Origin: Osmia lignaria lignaria
Lineage: Eukaryota; Arthropoda; Insecta; Hymenoptera; Megachilidae
DNA: 64,000 nt
Direction of reading: 5' to 3'
NCBI RefSeq assembly: GCF_051020975.1
Contig: NW_027478158.1
Coordinates: 15,500,001 to 15,564,000 of the forward strand
In this document: positions 48,701 through 60,936 of the stretch, piece by piece
Position numbering within the stretch: the first letter of the stretch is position 1
Layout: the number at the start of each line of letters is the position of its first letter
Translations under genes and position numbers: made by a program
Notes under the pieces: generated by a model
Seen by the model: only the letters and a program-made list of their open reading frames with translations
What the model was told of the DNA's origin: nothing
Databases searched by the model: none

Positions 48701-51700
48701 TTGCAGATATATCTCAAGGGAAGGGGCCTGACGGACATATTTCGAGATATTTCTTCTTCTTGTTGTTCTTCTTCTGCACAGCTAAGCTGGAAGTGGCATT
48801 TGCAGCTCGCAATAGTGCAGAGTTATCTCAAAGAAAGGGGCCACGGTGTTTCTGTATCTCTATTATGTTCGTGCGGCTTCGGAACTTTTAAATATCTCGA
48901 TATATCTCGAAAACTACGCTTCTGATCGAAAAATATCATAGAACATAAATTGTAGACAACATAATTCTCTACAAAGAAGGTCTCTTAACATTTTGCCATA
49001 GCTCGCTTCGTTTCCGAGATATTTGCAGATTTATCTCAAGGGAAGGGGCCTGACGGACATATTTCGAGATATTTCTTCTTCTTGATGTTCTTCTTCTGCA
49101 CAGCTAAGCTGGAAGTGGCATTTACAGCTCGCAATAGTGCAGAGTTATCTCAAAGAAAGAGGCCACGGTGTTTCTGTACCTCTATTATGTTGGTGCAGCT
49201 TCGGAACTTTTAAATATCTTGATATATCTCGAGAACTACGCATCTGATCAAAAAATATCATAGAACATAAAAAGTAGGAAACTTAATTCTCTACAAATAA
49301 AGTCTCTTAACATTTTGCCATAGCTCGCTTCGTTTCCGAGATATTTGCAGATTTATCTCAAGGGAAGGGGCCTGACGGACATATTTCGAGATATTTCTTC
49401 TTCTTGTTGTTCTTCTTCTGCACAGCTAAGCTGGAAGTGGCATTTGCAGCTCGCAATAGTGCAGAGTTATCTCAAAGAAAGAGGCCACGGTGTTTCTGTA
49501 CCTCTATTATGTTGGTGCAGCTTCGGAACTTTTAAATATCTTGATATATCTCGAGAACTACGCATCTGATCAAAAAATATCATAGAACATAAAAAGTAGA
49601 AAACCTAATTCTCTACAAAAAAGGTCTTTTAACATTTTGCCATAGCTCGCTTCGTTTCCGAGATATATGCAGATTTATCTCAAGGGAAGGGGCCTGACGG
49701 ACATATTTCGAGATATTTCTTCTTCTTGTTGTTCTTCTTCTGCACAGCTAAGCTGGAAGTGGCATTTGCAGCTCGCAATAGTGCAGAGTTATCTCAAAGA
49801 AAGGGGCCACGGTGTTTCTGTATCTCTATTATGTTCGTGCGGCTTCGGAACTTTTAAATATCTCGATATATCTCGAAAACTACGCTTCTGATCGAAAAAT
49901 ATCATAGAACATAAATTGTAGACAACATAATTCTCTACAAAGAAGGTCTCTTAACATTTTGCCATAGCTCGCTTCGTTTCCGAGATATTTGCAGATTTAT
50001 CTCAAGGGAAGGGGCCTGACGGACATATTTCGAGATATTTCTTCTTCTTGATGTTCTTCTTCTGCACAGCTAAGCTGGAAGTGGCATTTACAGCTCGCAA
50101 TAGTGCAGAGTTATCTCAAAGAAAGAGGCCACGGTGTTTCTGTACCTCTATTATGTTGGTGCAGCTTCGGAACTTTTAAATATCTTGATATATCTCGAGA
50201 ACTACGCATCTGATCAAAAAATATCATAGAACATAAAAAGTAGGAAACTTAATTCTCTACAAATAAAGTCTCTTAACATTTTGCCATAGCTCGCTTCGTT
50301 TCCGAGATATGTGCAGATTTATCTCAAGGGAAGGGGCCTGACGGACATATTTCGAGATATTTCTTCTTCTTGTTGTTCTTCTTCTGCACAGCTAAGCTGG
50401 AAGTGGCTTTTGCGGCTCGCACTAGTGCAGAGTTATCTCAAAGAAAGGGGCCACGGTGTTTCTGTATCTCTATTACGTTGGTGCGGCTTCGGAACTTTTA
50501 AATATCTTGATATATCTCTAGAACTACGCATCTGATCAAAAAATATCATAGAACATATAAAGTAGGAAACTTAATTCTCTACAAAAAAGGTCTCTTAACA
50601 TTTTGCCATAGCTCGTTTCGTTTCCGAGATATTTGCAGATATATCTCAAGGGAAGGGGCCTGACGGACATATTTCGAGATATTTCTTCTTCTTGTTGTTC
50701 TTCTTCTGCACAGCTAAGCTGGAAGTGGCTTTTGCGGCTCGCACTAGTGCAGAGTTATCTCAAAGAAAGGGGCCACGGTGTTTCTGTATCTCTATGACGT
50801 TGGTGCGGCTTCGGAACTTTTAAATATCTCGATATATCTCGAAAACTACGCTTCTGATCGAAAAATATCATAGAACATAAATTGTAGAAAACATAATTCT
50901 CTACAAAGAAGGTCTCTTAACATTTTGCCATAGCTCGCTTCGTTTCCGAGATATTTGCAGATTTATCTCAAGGGAAGGGGCCTGACGGACATATTTCGAG
51001 ATATTTCTTCTTCTTGATGTTCTTCTTCTGCACAGCTAAGCTGGAAGTGGCATTTACAGCTCGCAATAGTGCAGAGTTATCTCAAAGAAAGAGGCCACGG
51101 TGTTTCTGTACCTCTATTATGTTGGTGCAGCTTCGGAACTTTTAAATATCTTGATATATCTCGAGAACTACGCATCTGATCAAAAAATATCATAGAACAT
51201 AAAAAGTAGGAAACTTAATTCTCTACAAATAAAGTCTCTTAACATTTTGCCATAGCTCGCTTCGTTTCCGAGATATTTGCAGATTTATCTCAAGGGAAGG
51301 GGCCTGACGGACATATTTCGAGATATTTCTTCTTCTTGTTGTTCTTCTTCTGCACAGCTAAGCTGGAAGTGGCATTTGCAGCTCGCAATAGTGCAGAGTT
51401 ATCTCAAAGAAAGAGGCCACGGTGTTTCTGTACCTCTATTATGTTGGTGCAGCTTCGGAACTTTTAAATATCTTGATATATCTCGAGAACTACGCATCTG
51501 ATCAAAAAATATCATAGAACATAAAAAGTAGAAAACCTAATTCTCTACAAAAAAGGTCTTTTAACATTTTGCCATAGCTCGCTTCGTTTCCGAGATATAT
51601 GCAGATTTATCTCAAGGGAAGGGGCCTGACGGACATATTTCGAGATATTTCTTCTTCTTGTTGTTCTTCTTCTGCACAGCTAAGCTGGAAGTGGCATTTG

Positions 51701-51920
51701 CAGCTCGCAATAGTGCAGAGTTATCTCAAAGAAAGGGGCCACGGTGTTTCTGTATCTCTATTATGTTCGTGCGGCTTCGGAACTTTTAAATATCTCGATA
51801 TATCTCGAAAACTACGCTTCTGATCAAAAAATATCATAGAACATAACTTGTAGGAAACATAATTCTCTACAAAAAAGGTCTCTTAACATTTTGCCATAGC
51901 TCGCTTCGTTTCCGAGATAT
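48701..51920 (+). repeat. Trimer (966 bp) and hexamer (1932 bp) offset copies in block F
   Basis: The rare linker TTGTAGACAACATAATTC with CTACAAAGAAGG follows a TATGTTCGTGCGG monomer near 48951 and again near 49917, giving a three-monomer offset. The order TTGATGTTC monomer, TGTACCTC monomer, TTCGTGCGG monomer at 49023-49988 returns at 50955-51920, giving a six-monomer offset. Confidence 0.75.
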
Positions 51921-54818
51921 TTGCAGATTTATCTCAAGGGAAGGGGCCTGACGGACATATTTCGAGATATTTCTTCTTCTTGATGTTCTTCTTCTGCACA
52001 GCTAAGCTGGAAGTGGCATTTACAGCTCGCAATAGTGCAGAGTTATCTCAAAGAAAGGGGCCACGGTGTTTCTGTATCTCTATTATGTTGGTGCGGCTTC
52101 GGAACTTTTAAATATCTTGATATATCTCTAGAACTACGCATCTGCTCAAAAAATATCATAGAACATATAAAGTAGGAAACTTAATTCTCTACAAAAAAGG
52201 TCTCTTAACATTTTGCCATAGCTCGTTTCGTTTCCGAGATATTTGCAGATATATCTCAAGGGAAGGGGCCTGACGGACATATTTCGAGATATTTCTTCTT
52301 CTTGTTGTTCTTCTTCTGCACAGCTAAGCTGGAAGTGGCTTTTGCGGCTCGCACTAGTGCAGAGTTATCTCAAAGAAAGGGGCCACGGTGTTTCTGTATC
52401 TCTATTACGTTGGTGCGGCTTCGGAACTTTTAAATATCTCGATATATCTCGAAAACTACGCTTCTGATCGAAAAATATCATAGAACATAAATTGTAGAAA
52501 ACATAATTCTCTACAAAAAAGGTCTCTTAAGATTTTGGCATAGCTCGTTTCGTTTCCGAGATATTTGCAGATATATCTCAAGGGAAGGGGTCTGACGGAC
52601 ATATTTCGAGATATTTCTTCTTCTTGTTGTTCTCCTTCTGCACAGCTAAACTGGAAGTGGCATTTCCAGCTCGCAATAGTGCAGAGTTATCTCAAAGAAA
52701 GGGGCCACGGTGTTTCTGTATCTCTATTATGTTGGTGCGGCGTCGGAACTTTTAAATATCTTGATATATCTCGAGAACTACGCATCTGATCAAAAAATAT
52801 CATAGAACATAAAAAGTAGGAAACTTAATTCTCTACAAAAAAGGTCTCTTAACATTTTGCCATAGCTCGCTTCGTTTCCGAGATATTTGCAGATTTATCT
52901 CAAGGGAAGGGGCCTGACGGACATATTTCGAGATATTTCTTCTTCTTGTTGTTCTTCTTCTGCACAGCTAAGCTGGAAGTGGCATTTGCAGCTCGCAATA
53001 GTGCAGAGTTATCTCAAAGAAAGAGGCCACGGTGTTTCTGTACCTCTATTATGTTGGTGCAGCTTCGGAACTTTTAAATATCTTGATATATCTCTAGAAC
53101 TACGCATCTGATCAAAAAATATCATAGAACATATAAAGTAGGAAACTTAATTCTCTACAAAAAAGGTCTCTTAACATTTTGCCATAGCTCGCTTCGTTTC
53201 CGAGATATTTGCAGATTTATCTCAAGGGAAGGGGCCTGACGGACATATTTCGAGATATTTCTTCTTCTTGATGTTCTTCTTCTGCACAGCTAAGCTGGAA
53301 GTGGCATTTACAGCTCGCAATAGTGCAGAGTTATCTCAAAGAAAGGGGCCACGGTGTTTCTGTATCTCTATTATGTTGGTGCGGCTTCGGAACTTTTAAA
53401 TATCTTGATATATCTCTAGAACTACGCATCTGCTCAAAAAATATCATAGAACATATAAAGTAGGAAACTTAATTCTCTACAAAAAAGGTCTCTTAACATT
53501 TTGCCATAGCTCGTTTCGTTTCCGAGATATTTGCAGATATATCTCAAGGGAAGGGGCCTGACGGACATATTTCGAGATATTTCTTCTTCTTGTTGTTCTT
53601 CTTCTGCACAGCTAAGCTGGAAGTGGCTTTTGCGGCTCGCACTAGTGCAGAGTTATCTCAAAGAAAGGGGCCACGGTGTTTCTGTATCTCTATTACGTTG
53701 GTGCGGCTTCGGAACTTTTAAATATCTCGATATATCTCGAAAACTACGCTTCTGATCGAAAAATATCATAGAACATAAATTGTAGAAAACATAATTCTCT
53801 ACAAAAAAGGTCTCTTAAGATTTTGGCATAGCTCGTTTCGTTTCCGAGATATTTGCAGATATATCTCAAGGGAAGGGGTCTGACGGACATATTTCGAGAT
53901 ATTTCTTCTTCTTGTTGTTCTCCTTCTGCACAGCTAAACTGGAAGTGGCATTTCCAGCTCGCAATAGTGCAGAGTTATCTCAAAGAAAGGGGCCACGGTG
54001 TTTCTGTATCTCTATTATGTTGGTGCGGCGTCGGAACTTTTAAATATCTTGATATATCTCGAGAACTACGCATCTGATCAAAAAATATCATAGAACATAA
54101 AAAGTAGGAAACTTAATTCTCTACAAAAAAGGTCTCTTAACATTTTGCCATAGCTCGCTTCGTTTCCGAGATATTTGCAGATTTATCTCAAGGGAAGGGG
54201 CCTGACGGACATATTTCGAGATATTTCTTCTTCTTGTTGTTCTTCTTCTGCACAGCTAAGCTGGAAGTGGCATTTGCAGCTCGCAATAGTGCAGAGTTAT
54301 CTCAAAGAAAGAGGCCACGGTGTTTCTGTACCTCTATTATGTTGGTGCAGCTTCGGAACTTTTAAATATCTTGATATATCTCTAGAACTACGCATCTGAT
54401 CAAAAAATATCATAGAACATATAAAGTAGGAAACTTAATTCTCTACAAAAAAGGTCTCTTAACATTTTGCCATAGCTCGCTTCGTTTCCGAGATATTTGC
54501 AGATTTATCTCAAGGGAAGGGGCCTGACGGACATATTTCGAGATATTTCTTCTTCTTGTTGTTCTTCTTCTGCACAGCTAAGCTGGAAGTGGCATTTGCA
54601 GCTCGCAATAGTGCAGAGTTATCTCAAAGAAAGAGGCCACGGTGTTTCTGTACCTCTATTATGTTGGTGCAGCTTCGGAACTTTTAAATATCTTGATATA
54701 TCTCTAGAACTACGCGTCTGATCAAAAAATATCATAGAATATAAAAAGTAGGAAACTTAATTCTCTACAAAAAAGGTCTCTTAACATTTTGCCATAGCTC
54801 GCTTCGTTTCCGAGATAT
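51921..54818 (+). repeat. Four-monomer tandem duplication (1288 bp) plus a duplicated single monomer
   Basis: 51921-53208 and 53209-54496 share the rare CATCTGCTCAAAA, GTGGCTTTTGCGG with ATTACGTTGG, CTTAAGATTTTGGCATAGC, AAGGGGTCTGACGG with TGCGGCGTCGG, and TGTACCTC with CTCTAGAAC, in that order. The last monomer (54175) is then repeated at 54497, differing near its end by CGCGTCTG. Confidence 0.85.
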
Positions 54819-57800
54819 GTGCAGATTTATCTCAAGGGAAGGGGCCTGACGGACATATTTCGAGATATTTCTTCTTCTTGTTGTTCTTCTTCTGCACAGC
54901 TAAGCTGGAAGTGGCTTTTGCGGCTCGCACTAGTGCAGAGTTATCTCAAAGAAAGGGGCCACGGTGTTTCTGTATCTCTATTACGTTGGTGCGGCTTCGG
55001 AACTTTTAAATATCTTGATATATCTCTAGAACTACGCATCTGATCAAAAAATATCATAGAACATATAAAGTAGGAAACTTAATTCTCTACAAAAAAGGTC
55101 TCTTAACATTTTGCCATAGCTCGTTTCGTTTCCGAGATATTTGCAGATATATCTCAAGGGAAGGGGCCTGACGGACATATTTCGAGATATTTCTTCTTCT
55201 TGTTGTTCTTCTTCTGCACAGCTAAGCTGGAAGTGGCTTTTGCGGCTCGCACTAGTGCAGAGTTATCTCAAAGAAAGGGGCCACGGTGTTTCTGTATCTC
55301 TATTACGTTGGTGCGGCTTCGGAACTTTTAAATATCTCGATATATCTCGAAAACTACGCTTCTGATCGAAAAATGTCATAGAACATAAATTGTAGAAAAC
55401 ATAATTCTCTACAAAGAAGGTCTCTTAACATTTTGCCATAGCTCGCTTCGTTTCCGAGATATTTGCAGATTTATCTCAAGGGAAGGGGCCTGACGGACAT
55501 ATTTCGAGATATTTCTTCTTCTTGAAGTTCTTCTTCTGCACAGCTAAGCTGGAAGTGGCATTTACAGCTCGCAATAGTGCAGAGTTATCTCAAAGAAAGA
55601 GGCCACGGTGTTTCTGTACCTCTATTATGTTGGTGCAGCTTCGGAACTTTTAAATATCTTGATATATCTCGAGAACTACGCATCTGATCAAAAAATATCA
55701 TAGAACATAAAAAGCAGGAAACTTAATTCTCTACAAAAAAGGTCTCTTAACATTTTGCCATAGCTCGCTTCGTTTCCGAGATATTTGCAGATTTATCTCA
55801 AGGGAAGGGGCCTGACGGACATATTTCGAGATATTTCTTCTTCTTGATGTTCTTCTTCTGCACAGCTAAGCTGGAAGTGGCATTTACAGCTCGCAATAGT
55901 GCAGAGTTATCTCAAAGAAAGGGGCCACGGTGTTTCTGTATCTCTATTATGTTGGTGCGGCTTCGGAACTTTTAAATATCTTGATATATCTCTAGAACTA
56001 CGCATCTGCTCAAAAAATATCATAGAACATATAAAGTAGGAAACTTAATTCTCTACAAAAAAGGTCTCTTAACATTTTGCCATAGCTCGTTTCGTTTCCG
56101 AGATATTTGCAGATATATCTCAAGGGAAGGGGCCTGACGGACATATTTCGAGATATTTCTTCTTCTTGTTGTTCTTCTTCTGCACAGCTAAGCTGGAAGT
56201 GGCTTTTGCGGCTCGCACTAGTGCAGAGTTATCTCAAAGAAAGGGGCCACGGTGTTTCTGTATCTCTATTACGTTGGTGCGGCTTCGGAACTTTTAAATA
56301 TCTCGATATATCTCGAAAACTACGCTTCTGATCGAAAAATATCACACAACATAAATTGTAGAAAACATAATTCTCTACAAAAAAGGTCTCTTAAGATTTT
56401 GCCATAGCTCGTTTCGTTTCCGAGATATTTGCAGATATATCTCAAGGGAAGGGGCCTGACGGACATATTTCGAGATATTTCTTCTTCTTGTTGTTCTCCT
56501 TCTGCACAGCTAAACTGGAAGTGGCATTTCCAGCTCGCAATAGTGCAGAGTTATCTCAAAGAAAGGGGCCACGGTGTTTCTGTATCTCTATTATGTTGCT
56601 GCGGCGTCGGAACTTTTAAATATCTTGATATATCTCGAGAACTACGCATCTGATCAAAAAATATCATAGAACATAAAAAGTAGGAAACTTAATTCTCTAC
56701 AAAGAAGGTCTCTTAACATTTTGCCATAGCTCGCTTCGTTTCCGAGATATTTGCAGATTTATCTCAAGGGAAGGGGCCTGACGGACATATTTCGAGATAT
56801 TTCTTCTTCTTGATGTTCTTCTTCTGCACAGCTAAGCTGGAAGTGGCATTTACAGCTCGCAATACTGCAGAGTTATCTCAAAGAAAGAGGCCACGGTGTT
56901 TCTGTACCTCTATTATGTTGGTGCAGCTTCGGAACTTTTAAATATCTTGATATATCTCGAGAACTACGCATCTGATCAAAAAATATCATAGAACATAAAA
57001 AGTAGGAAACTTAATTCTCTACAAATAAAGTCTCTTAACATTTTGCCATAGCTCGCTTCGTTTCCGAGATATTTGCAGATTTATCTCAAGGGAAGGGGCC
57101 TGACGGACATATTTCGAGATATTTCTTCTTCTTGTTGTTCTTCTTCTGCACAGCTAAGCTGGAAGTGGCATTTGCAGCTCGCAATAGTGCAGAGTTATCT
57201 CAAAGAAAGAGGACACGGTGTTTCTGTACCTCTATTATGTTGGTGCAGCTTCGGAACTTTTAAATATCTTGATATATCTCGAGAACTACGCATCTGATCA
57301 AAAAATATCATAGAACATAAAAAGTAGAAAACCTAATTCTCTACAAAAAAGGTCTCTTAACATTTTGCCATAGCTCGCTTCGTTTCCGAGATATATGCAG
57401 ATTTATCTCAAGGGAAAGGGCCTGACGGACATATTTCGAGATATTTCTTCTTCTTGTTGTTCTTCTTCTGCACAGCTAAGCTGGAAGTGGCATTTGCAGC
57501 TCGCAATAGTGCAGAGTTATCTCAAAGAAAGGGGCCACGGTGTTTCTGTATCTCTAATATGTTGGTGCGGCTTCGGAACTTTTAAATATCTTGATATATC
57601 TCGAGAACTACGCATCTGATCAAAAAATATCATAGAACATAAAAAGTAGGAAACTTAATTCTCTACAAAAAAGGTCTCTTAACATTTTGCCATAGCTCGC
57701 TTCGTTTCCGGGATATTTGCAGATTTATCTCGAGGGAAGGGGCCTGACGGACATATTTCGAGATATTTCTTCTTCTTGTTGTTCTTCTTCTGCACAGCTA

Positions 57801-60800
57801 AGCTGGAAGTGGCTTTTGCGGCTCGCACTAGTGCAGAGTTATCTCAAAGAAAGGGGCCACGGTGTTTCTGTATCTCTATTATGTTGGTGCGGCTTCGGAA
57901 CTTTTAAATATCTCGATATATCTCGAAAACTACGCTTCTGATCAAAAAATATCATAGAACATAAATTGTAGAAAACATAATTCTCTACAAAAAAGGTCTC
58001 TTAAGATTTTGCCATAGCTCGTTTCGTTTCCGAGATATTTGCAGGTATATCTCAAGGGAAGGGGCCTGACGGACATATTTCGAGATATTTCTTCTTCCTG
58101 TTGTTGTCCTTCTGCACAGCTAAACTGGAAGTGGCATTTCCAGCTCGCAATAGTGCAGAGTTATCTCAAAGAAAGGGGCCACGGTGTTTCTGTATCTCTA
58201 TTATGTTGGTGCGGCTTCGGAACTTTTAAATATCTTGATATATCTCGAGAACTACGCATCTGATCAAAAAATATCATAGAACATAAAAAGCAGGAAACTT
58301 AATTCTCTACAAAAAAGGTCTCTTAACATTTTGCCATAGCTCGCTTCGTTTCCGAGATATTTGCAGATTTATCGCAAGGGAAGGGGCCTGACGGACATAT
58401 TTCGAGATATTTCTTCTTCTTGATGTTCTTCTTCTGCACAGCTAAGCTGGAAGTGGCATTTACAGCTCGCAATAGTGCAGAGTTATCTCAAAGAAAGGGG
58501 CCACGGTGTTTCTGTATCTCTATTACGTTGGTGCGGCTTCGGAACTTTTAAATATCTCGATATATCTCGAAAACTACGCTTCTGATTGAAAAATATCATA
58601 GAACATAAATTGTAGAAAACATAATTCTCTACAAAAAAGGTCTCTTAAGATTTTGCCATAGCTCGTTTCGTTTCCGAGATATTTGCAGATATATCTCAAG
58701 GGAAGGGGCCTGACCGACATATTTCGAGATATTTCTTCTTCTTGTTGTTCTCCTTCTGCACAGCTAAACTGGAAGTGGCATTTCCAGCTCGCAATAGTGC
58801 AGAGTTATCTCAAAGAAAGGGGCCACGGTGTTTCTGTATCTCTATTATGTTGGTGCGGCGTCGGAACTTTTAAATATCTTGATATATCTCGAGAACTACG
58901 CATCTGATCAAAAAATATCATAGAACATAAAAAGTAGGAAACTTAATTCTCTACAAAAAAGGTCTCTTAACATTTTGCCATAGCTCGCTTCGTTTCCGAG
59001 ATATTTGCAGATTTATCTCAAGGGAAGGGGCCTGACGGACATATTTCGCGATATTTCTTCTTCTTGTTGTTCTTCTTCGGCACAGCTAAGCTGGAAGTGG
59101 CATTTACAGCTCGCAATAGTGCAGAGTTATCTCAAAGAAAGGGGCCACGGTGTTTCTGTATCTCTATTATGTTGGTGCGGCTTCGGAACTTTTAAATATC
59201 TTGATATATCTCTAGAACTACGCATCTGATCAAAAAATATCATAGAACATATAAAATAGGAAACTTAATTCTCTACAAAAAAGGTCTCTTAACATTTTGC
59301 CATAGCTCACTTCGTTTTCGAGATATTTGCAGATTTATCTCAAGGGAAGGGGCCTGACGGACATATTTCGAAATATTTCTTCTTCTTGTTGTTCTTCTTC
59401 TGCACAGCTAAACTGGAAGTGGCATTTGCAGCTCGCAATAGTGCAGAGTTATCTCAAAGAAAGGGGCCACGGTGTTTCTGTATCTCTATTATGTTGGTGC
59501 GGCTTCGGAACTTTTAAATATCTCGATATATCTCGAAAACTACGCTTCTGATCAAAAAATATCATAGAACATAAATTGTAGGAACCATAATTCGCTACAA
59601 AAAAGGTCTCTTAACATTTTACCATAGCTCGTTTCGTTTCCGAGATATTTGCAGATATATCTCAAGGGAAGGGGCCTGACGGACATATTTCGAGATATTT
59701 CTTCTTCTTGTTGTTCTTCTTCTGCACAGCTAAGCTGGAAGTGGCGTTTCCAGCTCGCAATAGCGCAGAGTTATCTCAAAGAAAGGGGCCACGGTGTTTC
59801 TGTATCTCTATTATGTTGGTGCGGCGTCGGAACTTTTAAATATCTTGATATATCTCGAGAACTACGCATCTGATCAAAAAATATCATAGAACATAAAAAG
59901 TAGGAAACTTAATTCTCTACAAAAAAGGTCTCTTAACATTTTGCCATAGCTCGCTTCGTTTCCGAGATATTTGCAGATTTATCTCAAGGGAAGGGGCCTG
60001 ACGGACATATTTCGAGATATTTCTTCTTCTTGTTGTTCTTCTTCTGCACAGCTAAGCTGGAAGTGGCATTTACAGCTCGCAATAGTGCAGAGTTATCTCA
60101 AAGAAAGGGGCCACGGTGTTTCTGTATCTCTATTATGTTGGTGCGGCTTCGGAACTTTTAAATATCTTGATATATCTCTAGAACTACGCATCTGATCAAA
60201 AAATATCATAGAACATATAAAGTAGGAAACTTAATTCTCGACAAAAAAGGTCTCTTAACATTTTGCCATAGCTCACTTCGTTTCCGAGATATTTGCAGAT
60301 TTATCTCAAGGGAAGGGGCCTGACGGACATATTTCGAGATATTTCTTCTTCTTGTTGTTCTTCTTCTGCACAGCTAAGCTGGAAGTGGCATTTACAGCTC
60401 GCAATAGTGCAGAGTTATCTCAAAGAAAGGGGCCACGGTGATTCTGTATCTCTATTATGTTGGTGCGGCTTCGGAACTTTTAAATATCTTGATATATCTC
60501 TAGAACTACGCATCTGATCAAGAAATATCATAGAACATATAAAGTAGGAAACTTAATTCTCGACAAAAAAGGTCTCTTAACATTTTGCCATAGCTCACTT
60601 CGTTTCCGAGATATTTGCAGATTTATCTCAAGGGAAGGGGCCTGACGGACATATTTCGAAATATTTCTTCTTCTTGTTGTTCTTCTTCTGCACAGCTAAA
60701 CTGGAAGTGGCATTTGCAGCTCGCAATAGTGCAGAGTTATCTCAAAGAAAGGGGCCACGGTGTTTCTGTATCTCTATTATGTTGGTGCGGCTTCGGAACT

Positions 60801-60936
60801 TTTAAATATCTTGATATATATCGAGAACTACGCGTCTGATCAAAAAATATCATAGAATATAAAAAGTAGGAAACTTAATTCTCTACAAAAAAGGTCTCTT
60901 AACATTTTGCCATAGCTCGCTTCGTTTCCGAGATAT

